DNA from: Sorex araneus
Lineage: Eukaryota > Chordata > Mammalia > Eulipotyphla > Soricidae
Length of the DNA stretch: 64,000 nucleotides
Direction of reading: 5' to 3'
Assembly: GCF_027595985.1 (NCBI RefSeq)
Contig: NC_073306.1
Coordinates: 152,452,919-152,516,918 of the forward strand
Position numbers and translations under genes: made by a program
The notes under the pieces: model-generated
Database searches by the model: none
What the model was told of the DNA's origin: nothing
The model's input: the letters and a program-made list of their open reading frames with translations, nothing else
In this document: one piece after another, positions 1 to 11,221 of the stretch
How positions within the stretch are numbered: the stretch's first letter is position 1
Layout of the letters: each line of letters opens with the position of its first letter

Positions 1-617
1 ATGAGGAGCTCCCCGGAAGTACCACCCCAGAAGCCTGGAAGTCAATCATCTTTCACCCACTTCCTTCCATTCCTCAGGTATATCCTTCTCTACTGCCTGC
101 CTCAACCTCTTTCGTACCCATGCCTGTCAGTCTGCAGAAATGCCCCTATTGACTTGCATTTACCACCCTATATTTGAAACAAAATTAATTTATACAATGG
201 ATCAAAGCGAATATGCCCTGAGGTCTTTAGTGTCTGAAAGAAGGGGTGGTGGTTCTGTCCACTGAGACTAAGTGGTTTCTAGGTCAGATTTTTGATTCTT
301 ATTCATCTGATGCTTTGGAATTGGGGTGTCCTGTTTCTTAAGAGCCCCAACTGCAGAGGATTCCAGTGGCCTAAGCTAAGAGTCTTCTAACTAGAACATT
401 TTCTGACAATGACAGTGGGGCTGTGTGTCCACAGGGGAGAATAATCTCACAACATTCTTAGTCTTCAGGGGGAGCACCCCCGGGGCCTGCCTTCTGATCA
501 CAAGGTCCATGAGAAGAAAGGGAACACATAGGAAATAAATTAAAGGAGCGTTTATAGCTCATCAAAACAACTTCTCACATAGTCCAAACAACTCTGTCTA
601 CATTGATAAGCCTTTAT
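1..617. other. Unique non-coding DNA
   Basis: No recognisable repeat, RNA gene or open frame with domain content is visible here. Stop codons are frequent in all frames. It is probably intergenic or intronic single-copy DNA. Confidence 0.5.
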
Positions 618-796
618 TAGTTTTGTTTGTTCATTTGGGGGCCACACACAGAAGTACTTAGGGCTTACTCTTGGCTCTTAGCTTAGGGATCACTCCTGGC
701 AGACTCAGGGAACCATATGGGGTACTGGGGAATTGAATCCCATGTCAGCCATGTGCAAGTTGAGCGCCTTACCTGTTGTATTCTCACTCCATCCCA
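618..796 (-). mobile_element. SOR SINE, type A, old copy
   Basis: Reading the minus strand gives a tRNA-like head, a central part with the usual 'catatgg' motif, and a tail near 618 with degenerate purine content. The plus strand shows the family landmarks in reverse order: 'gggggccacac', 'cactcctggcag', 'gaaccatatgg' and 'gaattgaatcc'. It is clearly diverged from the young copies in this window, so the insertion is old. Confidence 0.8.
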
Positions 797-799
797 TAA

Positions 800-1944
800 G
801 GATTTATTCTGAGTGATACTACCCCAAGCACCTTCAATAGTTTAAGCTCATTACCTGAAACTTCAGGTCCTGTGATCTCCCTGTTCTGTTGCCAGGAGAT
901 GCAGTCAGTTCCCACAGGCTCAGCAGTCAGCCCCAAATCTTCTTAGCTCCTGTCTGTTCTTCAAAAAATATAGTGTGAATTCCTTCCTAAATATAGGAAG
1001 GAATGGATCTTCTCTAATACCAAGAGGTGATTAATCAGATCTCAAGACATCACAGTACAGAGAGGGCCCTTCCACCTGCTTCTGCATCCTCTCCTGTCCA
1101 TGCAGGCCTTGAACAGCCATCTCTCAAAAACTCCAGTCTGTTGAAAGCTCCTCCTTGTGTCCTGCAATCGACATCCATTCCACATCCCAAAGCTGGTAAT
1201 TCCAAGTGGTATAATTGCTACTGTCGTCATCTTGTCATGTCTTTAGCCTTTTGTCATGACGGGCAGGGGCTGGGACTCAGGATGAAGGCATTGAGCCAAT
1301 TGCTCAAAACCCTCCTGGAAAAGCCAGCCCCAAGACAGAGAGATGAAGCATACTTGGGTTCCTGGCCACTGTTTCTGCACCACCAGAGCCCCTCTTCTGT
1401 GTGGCTTTGCCCTCCAATTCCAGTGAGCATCTTCCAAAAGACAGAGAGCAGAAAAAGCTGACCTGTGTGTGCTACCTTTTCCTCTGTGTTCCTCCAGAAC
1501 TTTTCTGTCCAGTTGGAAACCTCAAGACCCTAAATCATTGCACTCACACTCACCATGGTCCCCTTTGCATTAGAATCCAGTCTTGGCCCCCACCTCATTG
1601 TCTGATCCCTGCATCTATTTGAATCTTCAGCGAAAACTATGTGAAGAGACTCAAGATTTGGCATTTTTCAATCTGTTCAGGCAGGCCCTTGTTCTAAAAG
1701 CTGTGGAGTAATGGCGCATATCCGGTTAGGAGAAAATTCTAAGGGATCTTATTAAACAACTTTCTGAAATCCCTCACTGAGAATTGATTTTGCAGGTCTT
1801 GGGGTGTAGAGTAGTTTGGAGTACATGCCAGGGTGACAGGGTGTGACCACAGTTTAGAACTTGCTGCCCTGGACCTCCCAGAGCAGCAGGTTGAAGTGAT
1901 CTCTCAGAGAATGATCTCCTTATGTCCAGAACTTTGACAATTTA
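800..1944. other. Unique non-coding DNA
   Basis: A 144-codon open frame lies at 1027-1461, but its translation is low in recognisable structure and has no domain. It overlaps equally long open frames on the other strand, so I treat it as chance. No repeat is recognised. Confidence 0.5.
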
Positions 1945-2114
1945 ATCTTTTTTTTTTGCAGAGGGGGCACACTCAGCAGTGCTCAGGGGTTACTCTGCAC
2001 ACAGGAATCACTCCTGGCAGTGTTTGGGAGACCATCTGGGATGCCAGGGATGGATCCCAGGTTGGTCGGATATAGACAAGTGCACTATCCACCGTACTAT
2101 CGCTCTGGCCCCTT
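1945..2114 (-). mobile_element. SOR SINE, type A
   Basis: The poly(T) at about 1949-1958 is the reversed A tail. Then come 'gcacactcagcagtgctcagg', 'aatcactcctggcagtg' and the reversed head ending 'ctatcgctctggcccc'. It is a full-length, moderately diverged A-tailed copy. Confidence 0.88.
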
Positions 2115-2115
2115 G

Positions 2116-4820
2116 ACAACTTACTCTGATCCAGAGAATTTGTCTCCTCAAGAAGCTTTGGATTTTATTTCCTTGCCTTCTTTTCTGGCATTTGTGAGCT
2201 TTCCTTCATAAGAACAGTGACTCAGCACCGCCCCATGCTGTCTTCCTAGCCCACCTTCTCACTCCTGAACTAATTGGAGCTCTTTGAATCTGAATCTCTT
2301 CAGCCCACTCTGCGGTAAAAGCAGAAGTGAACAGAAGATATCTTCTGAGGCTTTTATTACACAACAAAATGTTTGTTCTCATTTTTCCTACCTCTGATAC
2401 CTAAGTATAAAATTCAACCTCTTAGCAAAGTTAATCCACGTTAGGCCACAAGGCATGTTTGTATGATCTGGTGTAGACTTTTCAGAAGACTCTCATATGT
2501 ATCCCACAAAGTATCTGTAGTATGTGGAAAGGACATCTTATTCCACGATTAAGTCTTTCCAGCTTCCTAAACTGTCAGAACTTTGGGAGGAAAAGAACAG
2601 GATGAACTCCCAGCCTATGTTCATAGCACACTGACCTTAACTTGCTTCTTTCAGTTCTCTCTCTTACATTCCTGCCCTTCATTTCTAATCCAGAGCTGCT
2701 TTTGCTGTTGTTCCAGCTTTTGGTTATCTTGGCAATGCTTAAGACACAAACGGAAAAAAAGCTCAGTGGCATGTTTCATACAGTGCTGCTATCTCCAGAA
2801 AAACATTTCAAAAAATAGCACCAATGCCCCAAAGATTTAGATACATACTTCTAACACACATACAATATATCTATCTGACCTCTGAGCCCCAGTTCCAAGG
2901 CCCTGTCATTAACCAAGTTCTGAATCTTCTGTACAAGGGTCCCACAGTAGCTCCAATTCCCGATGTCTCAAATGGAACACATTAGCTTGCCCCAGAAACC
3001 TGCTCCCCTCTGCCTGCTTGCTTCTTCAGAATGTCATCACCTCTACCCCCCTAAAGTTATTCTCTTTAACTATGCACACCATGCTCATCTCCAAATACAA
3101 ATTAATAGAGACAGTTATTCTGGTCCTCAGCTTTATGCCCGTCAAAATACAAAGCAAAGAATAGCAGCTCCAATTTCATAAATACTGAATCGAAAGGAAG
3201 GCACTTAACCATAAAGTTGCTTGAAAGTGTTAAAAAAAAAGCAAAGGCTTATGTGCATTTAATCTTCTCCACAATTAGCACTTTACAGAAAATGCTTTAA
3301 AGATGACAGTACCCGATATTTGTAGATAACTTTCCAAAGTGTTCTCATATGTGTAATTTCACAGAAAAATTTAATTCAAGGAAAACTTCTGCACTCAAAA
3401 GATAAATCTGAACCTCACCTCTACCTCTTACTAGCTTACAGAACTTGAGTTTAAGGTTTGATCTCTTGGTTTATCAAATAAGTCAAGGCTATTTATGATT
3501 CTTAAGATTATATCCTGTTTGTGAAAGTGCATTATAAGCTAATGGCCTCCTCTAAGAGTCTACCATCTGTGAAGTCACCTGGTAGAGGTGACACTTTCTA
3601 CTATGGTCCTACTGAGCCTGATCTTATTTCCCAGCAAGCAACACTGAAATAGTCCCACTGAATCTCTATATCTTTATTAACGGACTGGTTTCAGTCTAGT
3701 CAGCCAATTCAATAACTATGTATTGAAATAAAGGATGAACTTTTAGCAAATGTGCTTGTTGAGATCAAATTTACCTCCTCGTGTTCAGTTAACAAGCTTT
3801 CATTTGAATTGGGGTCTCCTTTTCTAATTCTGTTCTGGACTCTGATCAAAATCAAAGAGGAAGTTTAATTTGGAAGAATGCTTGAATAAAGCAAGCCCAT
3901 ACATCTGTCAGGATTTTTAACCTTTGCAACAATAAAAATACAAAAACATATGTATGAATATGGAATAATGGTTCGAGAAAAACAAGGTAGGAAGTCAAGT
4001 TAAGAAGTAATGGTTCTGTGTTACTGAACTAACAAAGAATAGGTAGTGAATTTGACTTGCCAAGAAATGGCCCTTTGTTGCCAATTAAACTGGAATGATC
4101 CCTCGTCAAAACACGTATCACAAGAGGAAGTTTGAGGTCCTGATGTTCATTTATTGATGTATTTTTAGGCACTATTGCTGCCTTACTCCTCCTTCCAGGA
4201 AGTTCTCTCTTTTACATATAAAACTAACTCCTCACTCAATGAAGGTTAGTATCGGAGTCTCCCTCCCACCCATAAAACCTGTTTGTCAGCTGGGGGAGGC
4301 AGAGACATTCTGAGGAGAAACCGCATGAGACATATATATCCGGGACAACCTGACCCATTATTTGCCGTGCCTTCCCCCTCTGTGGTGTGCCCAGATGGAA
4401 AGCAGGATCTGTGGATGCCCCATCTCTTGGCTCCTTCCAGCTCCATGGAGCCAGAAGCTTCTCTCACATCGCTTCATGCTAGTTGCCTGCTGACCTTTTA
4501 TGAGTTGTAGCTCATGTGCCCGACCAACTGATTTGTTCCAGCTGCAGCTATACTGTCTACCTCCCATGTTAGTTAATTGATCCTGGCTGTGCCTGGTCCT
4601 GCAGAGAAACTGTCTTGCAGCATATGCAATATATCCTGAATGCGATCCTGTGTCCTGACAAGGAACATAAAAATTAGAGACAGCAGGAAACAAGAGGAGG
4701 GAAAAGTCAAACAGAAATGCATGAATGTAAGTCCCTTGGCTTGACCCCTTGAGCCTTTTGAACACTGTCCATTTCTGCCTGGACCCACTGGCTTTCTTTC
4801 TACAGATTGCATGATTCTTT
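2116..4820. other. Mostly unique DNA with one MIR remnant
   Basis: No coding exon is supported. The only repeat I recognise is a MIR-like stretch near 3405-3535. The block at 4246-4810 has overlapping short open frames on both strands with no domain content. Confidence 0.45.
3405..3535 (+). repeat. Ancient MIR SINE fragment
   Basis: The order 'cctctacctcttactagctta', an 'acttgagtttaaggtttgatctc' core, 'tggtttatcaaataag' and a trailing 'gtgaaagtgcattataag' follows the MIR layout (cttactagctgtgtgacc, then aacctctctgtgcctcag, then tctgtaaaatg). It is heavily diverged, as expected for this pan-mammalian family. Confidence 0.55.
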
Positions 4821-4937
4821 TTTAAAATTTTATTTTGATTTATTTTTATTTTTAAAATATTTTTAGTAGTGAATTGCCATGAGGTACAGTTACATACTTG
4901 TAAACTTTTGTGTTTGTGTTTCAGTCATACAATGATC

Positions 4938-5127
4938 TAACTATAATGACCCTCAGAGCAAATTGTTAGGTATTCATGGATTCAGTGTTGGTGATGATTC
5001 AGACAAAATAGCACTGTAGCACTGTTGTCCCCTTGTTCATTGATTTGCTCCAGCGGGCACCAGTAACATCTCCATTGTGAGACTTGTTACTGTTTTTAGC
5101 ATATCGAATACACCGTGGGTAGCTTGC
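4938..5127 (-). mobile_element. Type B (RTE-tailed) SINE, 5' truncated, extended 3' end
   Basis: It is inserted in L1 sequence with a perfect target duplication 'catacaatgatc' at 4926-4937 and 5128-5139. It keeps the type B tail (reverse of 'actggtgcccgctngagcaaat') and part of the RTE-5'-like body, but stops before the tRNA head. Beyond the usual tail it carries about 70 bp (4938-5010) that recurs at 14310-14384 with the same terminal nucleotide. Confidence 0.88.
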
Positions 5128-5603
5128 CATACAATGATCGAGTACCCATCCCTCCACCAGTGCCCATTCTCCACACCAGTGATCCCAGTATCCCTCCCAC
5201 CACTCCCACCCCATCCCCCCACCCCATCTCTGTGGCAGGGAATTCCCTTTTGTTCTCTTTCTCCTTTGGGGTATTGTGGTTTGCAACAGAGGCATTGCGT
5301 GCCCATTTTGTTCCATCTATAGTCTACATTCGGCACCCATCTCCCAACCCGAGTGGGTCCTCCAAATACCCTTTACTTGGTGTTCCCTTCCCTATCTGAG
5401 CTGTCTTTTCCCCCAGCATGTGAGGCCGGCTTCCAAGCCATGGATCAAATCTCCTGGTTCTTATTTCTACTATTCTTGGGTGTTAGTCTCCTATTCTGCT
5501 ACTTAGTATTTCACAGATGAGTGCGATATTTCTATGTCTATCCTTCTCTTACTGACTCATTTCACTTAACATGATACTTTCCATCATGTTAATGCTCCAT
5601 CTT

Positions 5604-6045
5604 GGACTGGAGCGATAGCACAGCAGGTAGGGCATTTGCCTTGCATGCAGCCAACCCGGGTTCGATTCCTCAATCCCTCTCGGAGAGCCCGGCAAGCTAT
5701 CAAGAGTATCCCGCCAGCACGGCAGAGCCTGGCAAGCTACCCGTGACATATTTATATGCCAAAAACAGTAACAAAAAGTCTCACAATAAAGATGTTCCTG
5801 GGGCTGGAGCAATAGCACAGTGGGTAAGGTGTTTGCCTTGCACGTGGCCGACCCAGGTTCGATTCCCAGCATCCCATATGGTCCCCTGAGCACCACCAGG
5901 GGTAATTCCTGAGTGCAGAGCCAGGAGTAACCCCTGTGCATCGCCAGGTGTGACCCAAAAACCAAAAAAAAAAAGAAAAATAAAGATGTTCCTGGTGCCC
6001 ACTTGAGCAAATAGATGAACAACAGGATGACAGTGCTACAATGAT
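5604..6045 (+). mobile_element. Type B SINE, full length, interrupted by a type A SINE
   Basis: The head 'ggactggagcgatagcacag' is followed by a B-box-like 'ggttcgattcc' at 5659-5669. The RTE-5'-like body follows ('ctcggagagcccggcaagct', 'cacggcagagcctggcaagc', 'atatgccaaaaacagtaac'). After the inserted type A element the tail resumes at 5991 with 'cctggtgcccacttgagcaaat' and ends 'ggatgacagtgctaca'. The flanking L1 shows an imperfect target repeat 'atgatacNttccat' at 5571-5584 and 6041-6054. There is no poly(A), consistent with RTE rather than L1 mobilisation. Confidence 0.9.
5802..5978 (+). mobile_element. SOR SINE, type A, young, inserted in a type B SINE
   Basis: A complete A-tailed copy with B-box-like 'ggttcgattcc' at 5857-5867, body 'cagcatcccatatggtcccc' and an A-rich tail. 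The 17-bp target duplication 'aataaagatgttcctgg' is perfect (5785-5801 and 5979-5995). It interrupts the tail of the enclosing type B SINE, so it is younger than that element, which is in turn younger than the surrounding L1. Confidence 0.95.
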
Positions 6046-6540
6046 ACATTCCATGTTGATCCACCTATATGCAAATTTCATGACTTCATCTTTTCTAACA
6101 GCTGCATAGTATTCCATTGTGTATGTGTACCAAAGTTTCTTTAACCAATCATCTGTCCTTGGACACTTGGGTTTTTGGCTGTTGTAAACAATGCAGCAAT
6201 GAACATACAAGTGCTGTTGTCATTTCTACTATACTTCTTTGCCTCTCTGGGATGTATTCCCAGAAGTGGTATTGCTGGGTTAAATGGGAGCTCATTTTCT
6301 GATCTTGTTGCCATGAATATTCTGTTCCTATAAAGTACTTCCCAGTTCTGGCCTTCAGAAGTGAATGATACAGAAGTAAATTCAACAGAATTCCAACTCT
6401 GATCTAGGTCATAATAACTCAAGGAATAAAGACTCACAAAGAGTATGTGTAGCACCTGGGTCAGTTATTCACAGAGGTGAGGAACCCTTGGGCCTTTCCA
6501 CAGGTTCTTTGAGAGGGTCTGCTAGGCCCAGCCACGTTTT

Positions 6541-6775
6541 GCAATGAAACTGGCATGCCACTTGCCTTTTTTAACTCTCCTCTCAAAAATGTAGTATAGT
6601 TTTCCAGATTGCATCAGGGGGGAGGGTGTTGTGGTCCTTGAGTGGGGGGGGGGGGTGATGCACTGGTGATGGCTATGGTGCTGGAACTATGTGCATGAGA
6701 ACCCATTAAAAGCATACAGCAAAGAAGCTCAATCATTTTTAAATAAATAAAAAATTAAAGGAAAAAATCCACAAT
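6541..6775 (+). repeat. L1 3' UTR-like end
   Basis: A G-rich tract at 6616-6655 is followed by 'gatgcactggtgatggctatgg' and an A-rich end ('aaataaataaaaaattaaagg'). This G-run, 'ggtgnnggnttggtg', A-tail layout recurs at the 3' ends of other L1 pieces here. Confidence 0.5.
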
Positions 6776-6914
6776 ACAGTAAATAAGAATCATGATAATC
6801 CAAGGAGTCTTTCATAAAGATAGACATTGAAGAGATTGCAAAAATGTAAACTAGTGTCACTCTCCTTAGCATGGTTCACTTGAGAAAGTTACTTTTCAGA
6901 AAGGCATGTTATAG

Positions 6915-7424
6915 CATTGTGTGATTGTTTTGCTGAGATTTTAAACGAATAAACATATTAATAAATACATTTGCCTATAACATACATTTGCCTACCAACC
7001 AGAGGATATTTGCATTATTTTCCGTGTAGGACTGTTACAAATAAAGCTATAAATAAAAAACTCTTGCACACAGCACTGTCTTGATTTACGATTAAGTTCA
7101 TGCAGAAAAAAAAAACATTGTAGGCTGGGATTATCATATGCCAAAACAAGCTGGCGACACCATATACTCAGGCAGATTAGGTGATTCGATCTTGATGCTC
7201 ACACGGCTGATAGCATCTCTCTCCTGCTGCCGTGCCACAGAGTACATCCCATCTAGAGAGAACTAAGTTCCAAATTCAAGGTACAGCTTTTGCCATGTAA
7301 AGGTCATTTTTTCATCATTTAAAGTTGTCATGGGTTGTGAACCATCTGCACATGTTTTTATATGTAAATGGGTTGTTGTTTCTCTGAGTATTGAGACCTT
7401 TTTGTTCAGGTTTTAGAGGGATAT
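6915..7424 (-). repeat. Old L1 ORF2/3' UTR fragment
   Basis: The stretch 'gactgttacaaataaagctataaa' and the following text read in reverse as the L1 segment near the end of ORF2 ('gctgctataaacatt...'). It is highly diverged and is split from the 7828-8290 piece by two SINEs. Confidence 0.5.
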
Positions 7425-7601
7425 GGTTTTGTTTTGTTTTGTTTTGTTTTGGCTTTTTGGGTCACACCCAGTGATACTCGGGGGTTACTACTGGCTCTGC
7501 ACTCAGGAATTGCTCGGGAGACCATATAGGATGTCGGGGATCCAACCAGGTCGGCCTCATGCAAGGCAAATGCCCTTCCAGCTGGACTATCACTCCGGCC
7601 C
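7425..7601 (-). mobile_element. SOR SINE, type A
   Basis: The (gtttt)n run at 7425-7450 is the reversed A-rich tail (AAAAC units). It is followed by 'gtcacacccagtgatactcgg' and a reversed head ending 'ctatcactccggccc'. It lies head to head with the next SINE. Confidence 0.9.
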
Positions 7602-7635
7602 AGGGAATATGTTTTTAATACGAAGTTACCCATTT

Positions 7636-7813
7636 GGGAGCTGTAGAGAGAGTACAGCAGGTAGGATAGTTGCCTTGCATGAGGTCAACCCGGCTTTGAA
7701 CCCCAGCATTGCATGTGATTCCCTGATGCCCACCAGGAGTTAAGTCCTGAGTGCAGAGCTAGGAGTAAACCTTGAGCATCGCTGGGTGTGGCCCAAGATA
7801 AAAAGAAGGAAAA
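7636..7813 (+). mobile_element. SOR SINE, type A
   Basis: Head 'gggagctgtagagagagtac', body 'ccccagcattgcatgtgattcc', tail 'gcccaagataaaaagaaggaaaa'. The target duplication 'gaagttacccattt' is perfect at 7622-7635 and 7814-7827. Confidence 0.92.
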
Positions 7814-7827
7814 GAAGTTACCCATTT

Positions 7828-8290
7828 ATAGCCCAACTGTACTATTTTTCACTCCCATCAGTTCTTTGGGGATCTGACTGTTTCCCATCCTCACCAGCAC
7901 TCTTCATCACCACTAGGTTTTTATATGTGTCATTTTAATATGCCACAGCAGTTCATTATAGCCTTAATATGAATCTCCCTAAGAGGTACTGGTGTTGCAT
8001 CTCCTTTTAAGTATTTATCTGTCCTCTTTGGTAAAGTGTCTATTTAAGATTTTGCCCATATTCTTATTTTGGATTGTTTATTTTCTTGCTATTGCCTTTG
8101 AGAGTTTTTTTTAAAAATATATTCTGAATTTAAGCATTTGGCCATATTATGAACTTATTTTTCTCAGTCTGTGTTTCTATCCTCTTAAGAGCTCTTCAGC
8201 AGAACCAACATTTTTAATTGTAATAAAATCCAATTTGTTTATTTATTATTTTCTAGATCATGCTACTGAGGTCAAAAACTAAGCACTTTA
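7828..8290 (-). repeat. Old L1 fragment (3' UTR side)
   Basis: Reverse-strand L1 landmarks include 'ttggtaaagtgtctatttaaga', 'ttttgcccatattcttattttgg', 'gcatttggccatatta' and 'aataaaatccaatttgtttatt'. They match the order of the 3' region of ancient mammalian L1 elements. Degraded, with no open frame. Confidence 0.65.
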
Positions 8291-8574
8291 GTCCTAAGAT
8301 TGGAAGTCATAAGCCATAAATATGGGAAAGTTTTTAGAGTGTAGAATAAACTCTTTTAAGGAATATATTGACAAATAAGATGGGGAAAGTGGTTATGAGT
8401 ACTAGATCCAAATTAGACAGGGAATGTGAGTTCCCAGCCAGAATATGGTCCCAGGGGAAGAAACTGAGTTTTTGGTTTTTTCTACTTTTTGTGCTTCCTG
8501 CCACTCCACCCCCCACTTCCTGTTATGTGTCATGTCAATGGGCACACAGATGTATGGGAGGAAGGCACAGAGTG

Positions 8575-9165
8575 TTTCATAGGTATGTCAAGGGAATGAT
8601 TTTCAGAATATATAGAGAACTCATACAATTCCATAGCATAAAAGAAGTAGCAACAGTAAAATAGACAAAAACCCTAAGTAGACCCTTCACTAAAGAAGAC
8701 ATATAGATGACCATAGACACATTAAAAGCACTGCTTATTTTAAGAGAAATGCAAAATAGTGAAGTGACCTATATGAAAAAAATCTACAGACAGAAAATAT
8801 TGGTAAGGATATGAAAAAGAATGTACACTGTTGGTGGAAACAAATTGATGTGGAAATGATGTGGAGAGGCCTTAAGAAAGACTAAGAAAATTCCACAAAA
8901 TCCAGCAATACCACTATTAGGCATTTATCCAAAGATATAAAAACACTTACTAGAAAATACATTCACACCCCTATGTACACAGCAGTACTATTTACAATAA
9001 CTAAAACATAGAATAAACCTAAATGGCCTTCAACAGATGACTAGACATAGAAGTGCTAGGAATACTACTCTTGTATATTGGAACACTACTTTGCCATTAT
9101 AAAATGATGAAATCATGACATTTTGGGTCAAATGGATGTACTGATACTGTCTTATAATATATTGT
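8575..9165 (+). repeat. L1 ORF2 C-terminal and 3' UTR fragment
   Basis: Recognisable L1 blocks in order: 'agacccttcactaaagaagacat', 'actgttggtggaaac', 'ccagcaataccactattaggc', 'ccctatgtacacagcagtactatttacaata' (truncated and diverged), then 'aaatgatgaaatcatgacatttt'. Many stops and indels; a dead remnant. Confidence 0.75.
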
Positions 9166-10822
9166 CTCTTCACTACCTCCATCTATTTTTTTGATATATT
9201 GTAGAACAAATTATATAGAAAGCTCATTTTGTAATTCAACAAGCCAGGATTAAAGCTTGGGTCTTTTTGTGACAAAACCCATATTCTTTTTATAAAACAT
9301 TTTGTGTTAATATGTCAAGTTGTTTTTTACAAGATAAAGGGGTCTCTGTTGATAATCAGAAATGCTTTTTCTTTCTCTATTACTCTACTTCATTCCTACT
9401 CTTTCCACCCCTCCTATCTTTTCTTTTTATTCCTTCTCTCTCTTTTTTACGACTTTCTAAATTTCATGTACTACAAAACACTTTTTTGTCTCCCATATTT
9501 GAAACTTTCTTTATAAACTAAATCCTATATGCTGAGTAGTATAACTTTTGATTTTCAGTAACTAATGCATTTACTGGCACTACACAAACACCATTCTATA
9601 GGGACCATCTGTGTGAATAAATCCTACAATAAGATAGCAAAAATCTGCTTTCTAGACCTGTAAGGAAGAGACTTGCTTTGTTATAGAGTTTTTTCTTTAA
9701 TCATGGGACTATAGTTATAAAATAAGATGAGAGTTCTGTTTTACCTGTTGATTTGAAGAACTATTTGAGTTTTAAGGTTCTGGGAAAGTTTATTATTCCT
9801 GGATTCATATTTTGCCATTAATTCAATTATTCCTTAAAAGCTTCACTTGAAAATTCATCCATGGAATTTTTAAGGCAATAGAAATTATCCCTACAACTTG
9901 AAAGTTCACACATACTGAGGGAATCTAATCTTCAATAGTCAGCTTGGTGTTAAACAGAGAGAGGAGACAAGATTTCCAGATGTTTTTCTTATTAATTCAT
10001 TCATTAATATAGGAACTTGATAAAATACGAATTCCCAGCTATGTCATGAAGCATTGTTTACCTCACAGGTTTAGGAGAAAAGACTAGACTTCTGTTAAGA
10101 GCTGAGAATGGTGCATGACGATCAGAAGGCACCTAACAATTCTGAGCTCCCTTTGTCATTATTTTCCTTTAATTCCTATCAAATAAGCTCAGATATTCAT
10201 CTCTCTCACATTTTGAGTGTCTTTGAGCAGTGCTCCCTGTGAACCTGCCTCATTCCCTGAACCCAGCTCCTGGAATTCCCATGTCCAGCTCCAGCCACTC
10301 CAACTTATGGTTTCCAATAACTTACAGTCTCTATAACATGTTTCAAAGTATGATTTTGACAACCTCTGCATCAGATAAATTGAGTAAATCAATTTGCTAA
10401 ACTTGAGAAAACATTGATGGTATTGTCTGGAATAGCTTAGCTCTATCAAAAAATAAAACAAAACAAAACCAAAAACAACAACAACAAAAAACTCTTTTGC
10501 AAGTGAGTTCTCTATCTGGTGTACGTCCAAAGGTTAAGGTTTCATAAATGATGGTTCTGTGGATCAAAGCATCTTGTCATAATCTCTTACTCAGGGAACT
10601 CAACATCAAGTCTCAGTTAAAATTCAGTTACCCCCAAGAGTTACCTCCCCTTTCACTTTGGAAAATTTTAACATATACAAAGGTATATACTGTCCTGAAC
10701 TTTCATTTACCCATCAATTAATTTCAATACTATCATCTGATGTTCAGTGTCGTTGGCTCTGTAGATCTGAGGAGTGGGGAGGATAAATAAACAGAAGATA
10801 GAACTGACTAAAGGACAACATG
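9166..10822. other. Unique AT-rich DNA
   Basis: No gene or clear repeat. A short A/C-rich run at 10449-10490 is low-complexity sequence. Open frames at 9304-9521 are leucine/phenylalanine-rich because of pyrimidine-rich DNA and are not credible genes. Confidence 0.45.
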
Positions 10823-11014
10823 GAACAGAAGATATAGTACAGCAGGTAGGGCATTTGCCTTGCATACAGCCTACCTGGGTTTGATCCCCAGCACCCATAT
10901 GGTCTCCCAAGCACCACGAGGAGTGAGTCCTGAGTGTAAAACTATGAGTAACCCCTGAGCATCACTGAGTGTGGCCCCCAAACCAAAAACCAAAAACCAA
11001 AGCCACAAACAAAA
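10823..11014 (+). mobile_element. SOR SINE, type A
   Basis: Head 'agatatagtacagcaggtaggg', body 'gatccccagcacccatatggtc' and an A/C-rich tail of 'ccaaaaa' units. A short target repeat 'aaaggacaa' flanks it (about 10810-10818 and 11014-11022). Confidence 0.85.
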
Positions 11015-11061
11015 AAGGACAATAGAAAACCCTAGATAAATTAAAAGTATTTTCTATTCTT

Positions 11062-11221
11062 TCTGGTTTTTTATCTTTTTTGTTTTTTTGGAGGTCACTT
11101 ATAGAGGTGCTCAGGGGCCAGTCTTGGCAGTGCACAAGGGACCATAGGGTGTCAGGGATCAAACTAAGAGCTCCTGGATAAAAAGCATGAACTTAGCCAG
11201 TTGAGTTACTGCTCTGCCCCT
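11062..11221 (-). mobile_element. SOR SINE, type A, diverged
   Basis: The reversed tail 'tttttgtttttttggaggtcac' is followed by 'gaggtgctcagg' and a reversed head ending 'gagttactgctctgcccc'. It lies tail to tail with the previous SINE. Confidence 0.78.

Larger units (their letters stand above)
4822..6312 (-). mobile_element. L1 3' end, minus strand, with nested SINEs
   Basis: The A/T-rich stretch at 4822-4860 is the reversed poly(A). The following sequence matches, block by block, the 3' UTR and end of ORF2 in the L1 at 31158-32103: 'gaattgccatgaggtacagtt', 'cagtcatacaatgatc', 'cccatccctccacc', 'gctgcatagtattccattgtgta' and 'tgggttaaatgggagctca'. The element is 5' truncated at about 6312. 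It is interrupted twice: by a minus-strand type B SINE (4938-5127) and by a plus-strand type B SINE (5604-6045) that itself contains a type A SINE. Removing the insertions leaves roughly 0.85 kb of L1. Confidence 0.88.

Noticed and set aside
1027..1461. 144-codon open frame as a small gene
   Set aside because: No domain, overlapping frames of similar length on the opposite strand, no context.
5659..5669. tRNA gene suggested by B-box-like 'ggttcgattcc'
   Set aside because: It recurs at the same position in many copies of a dispersed SINE, with no foldable complete tRNA and no terminator context.
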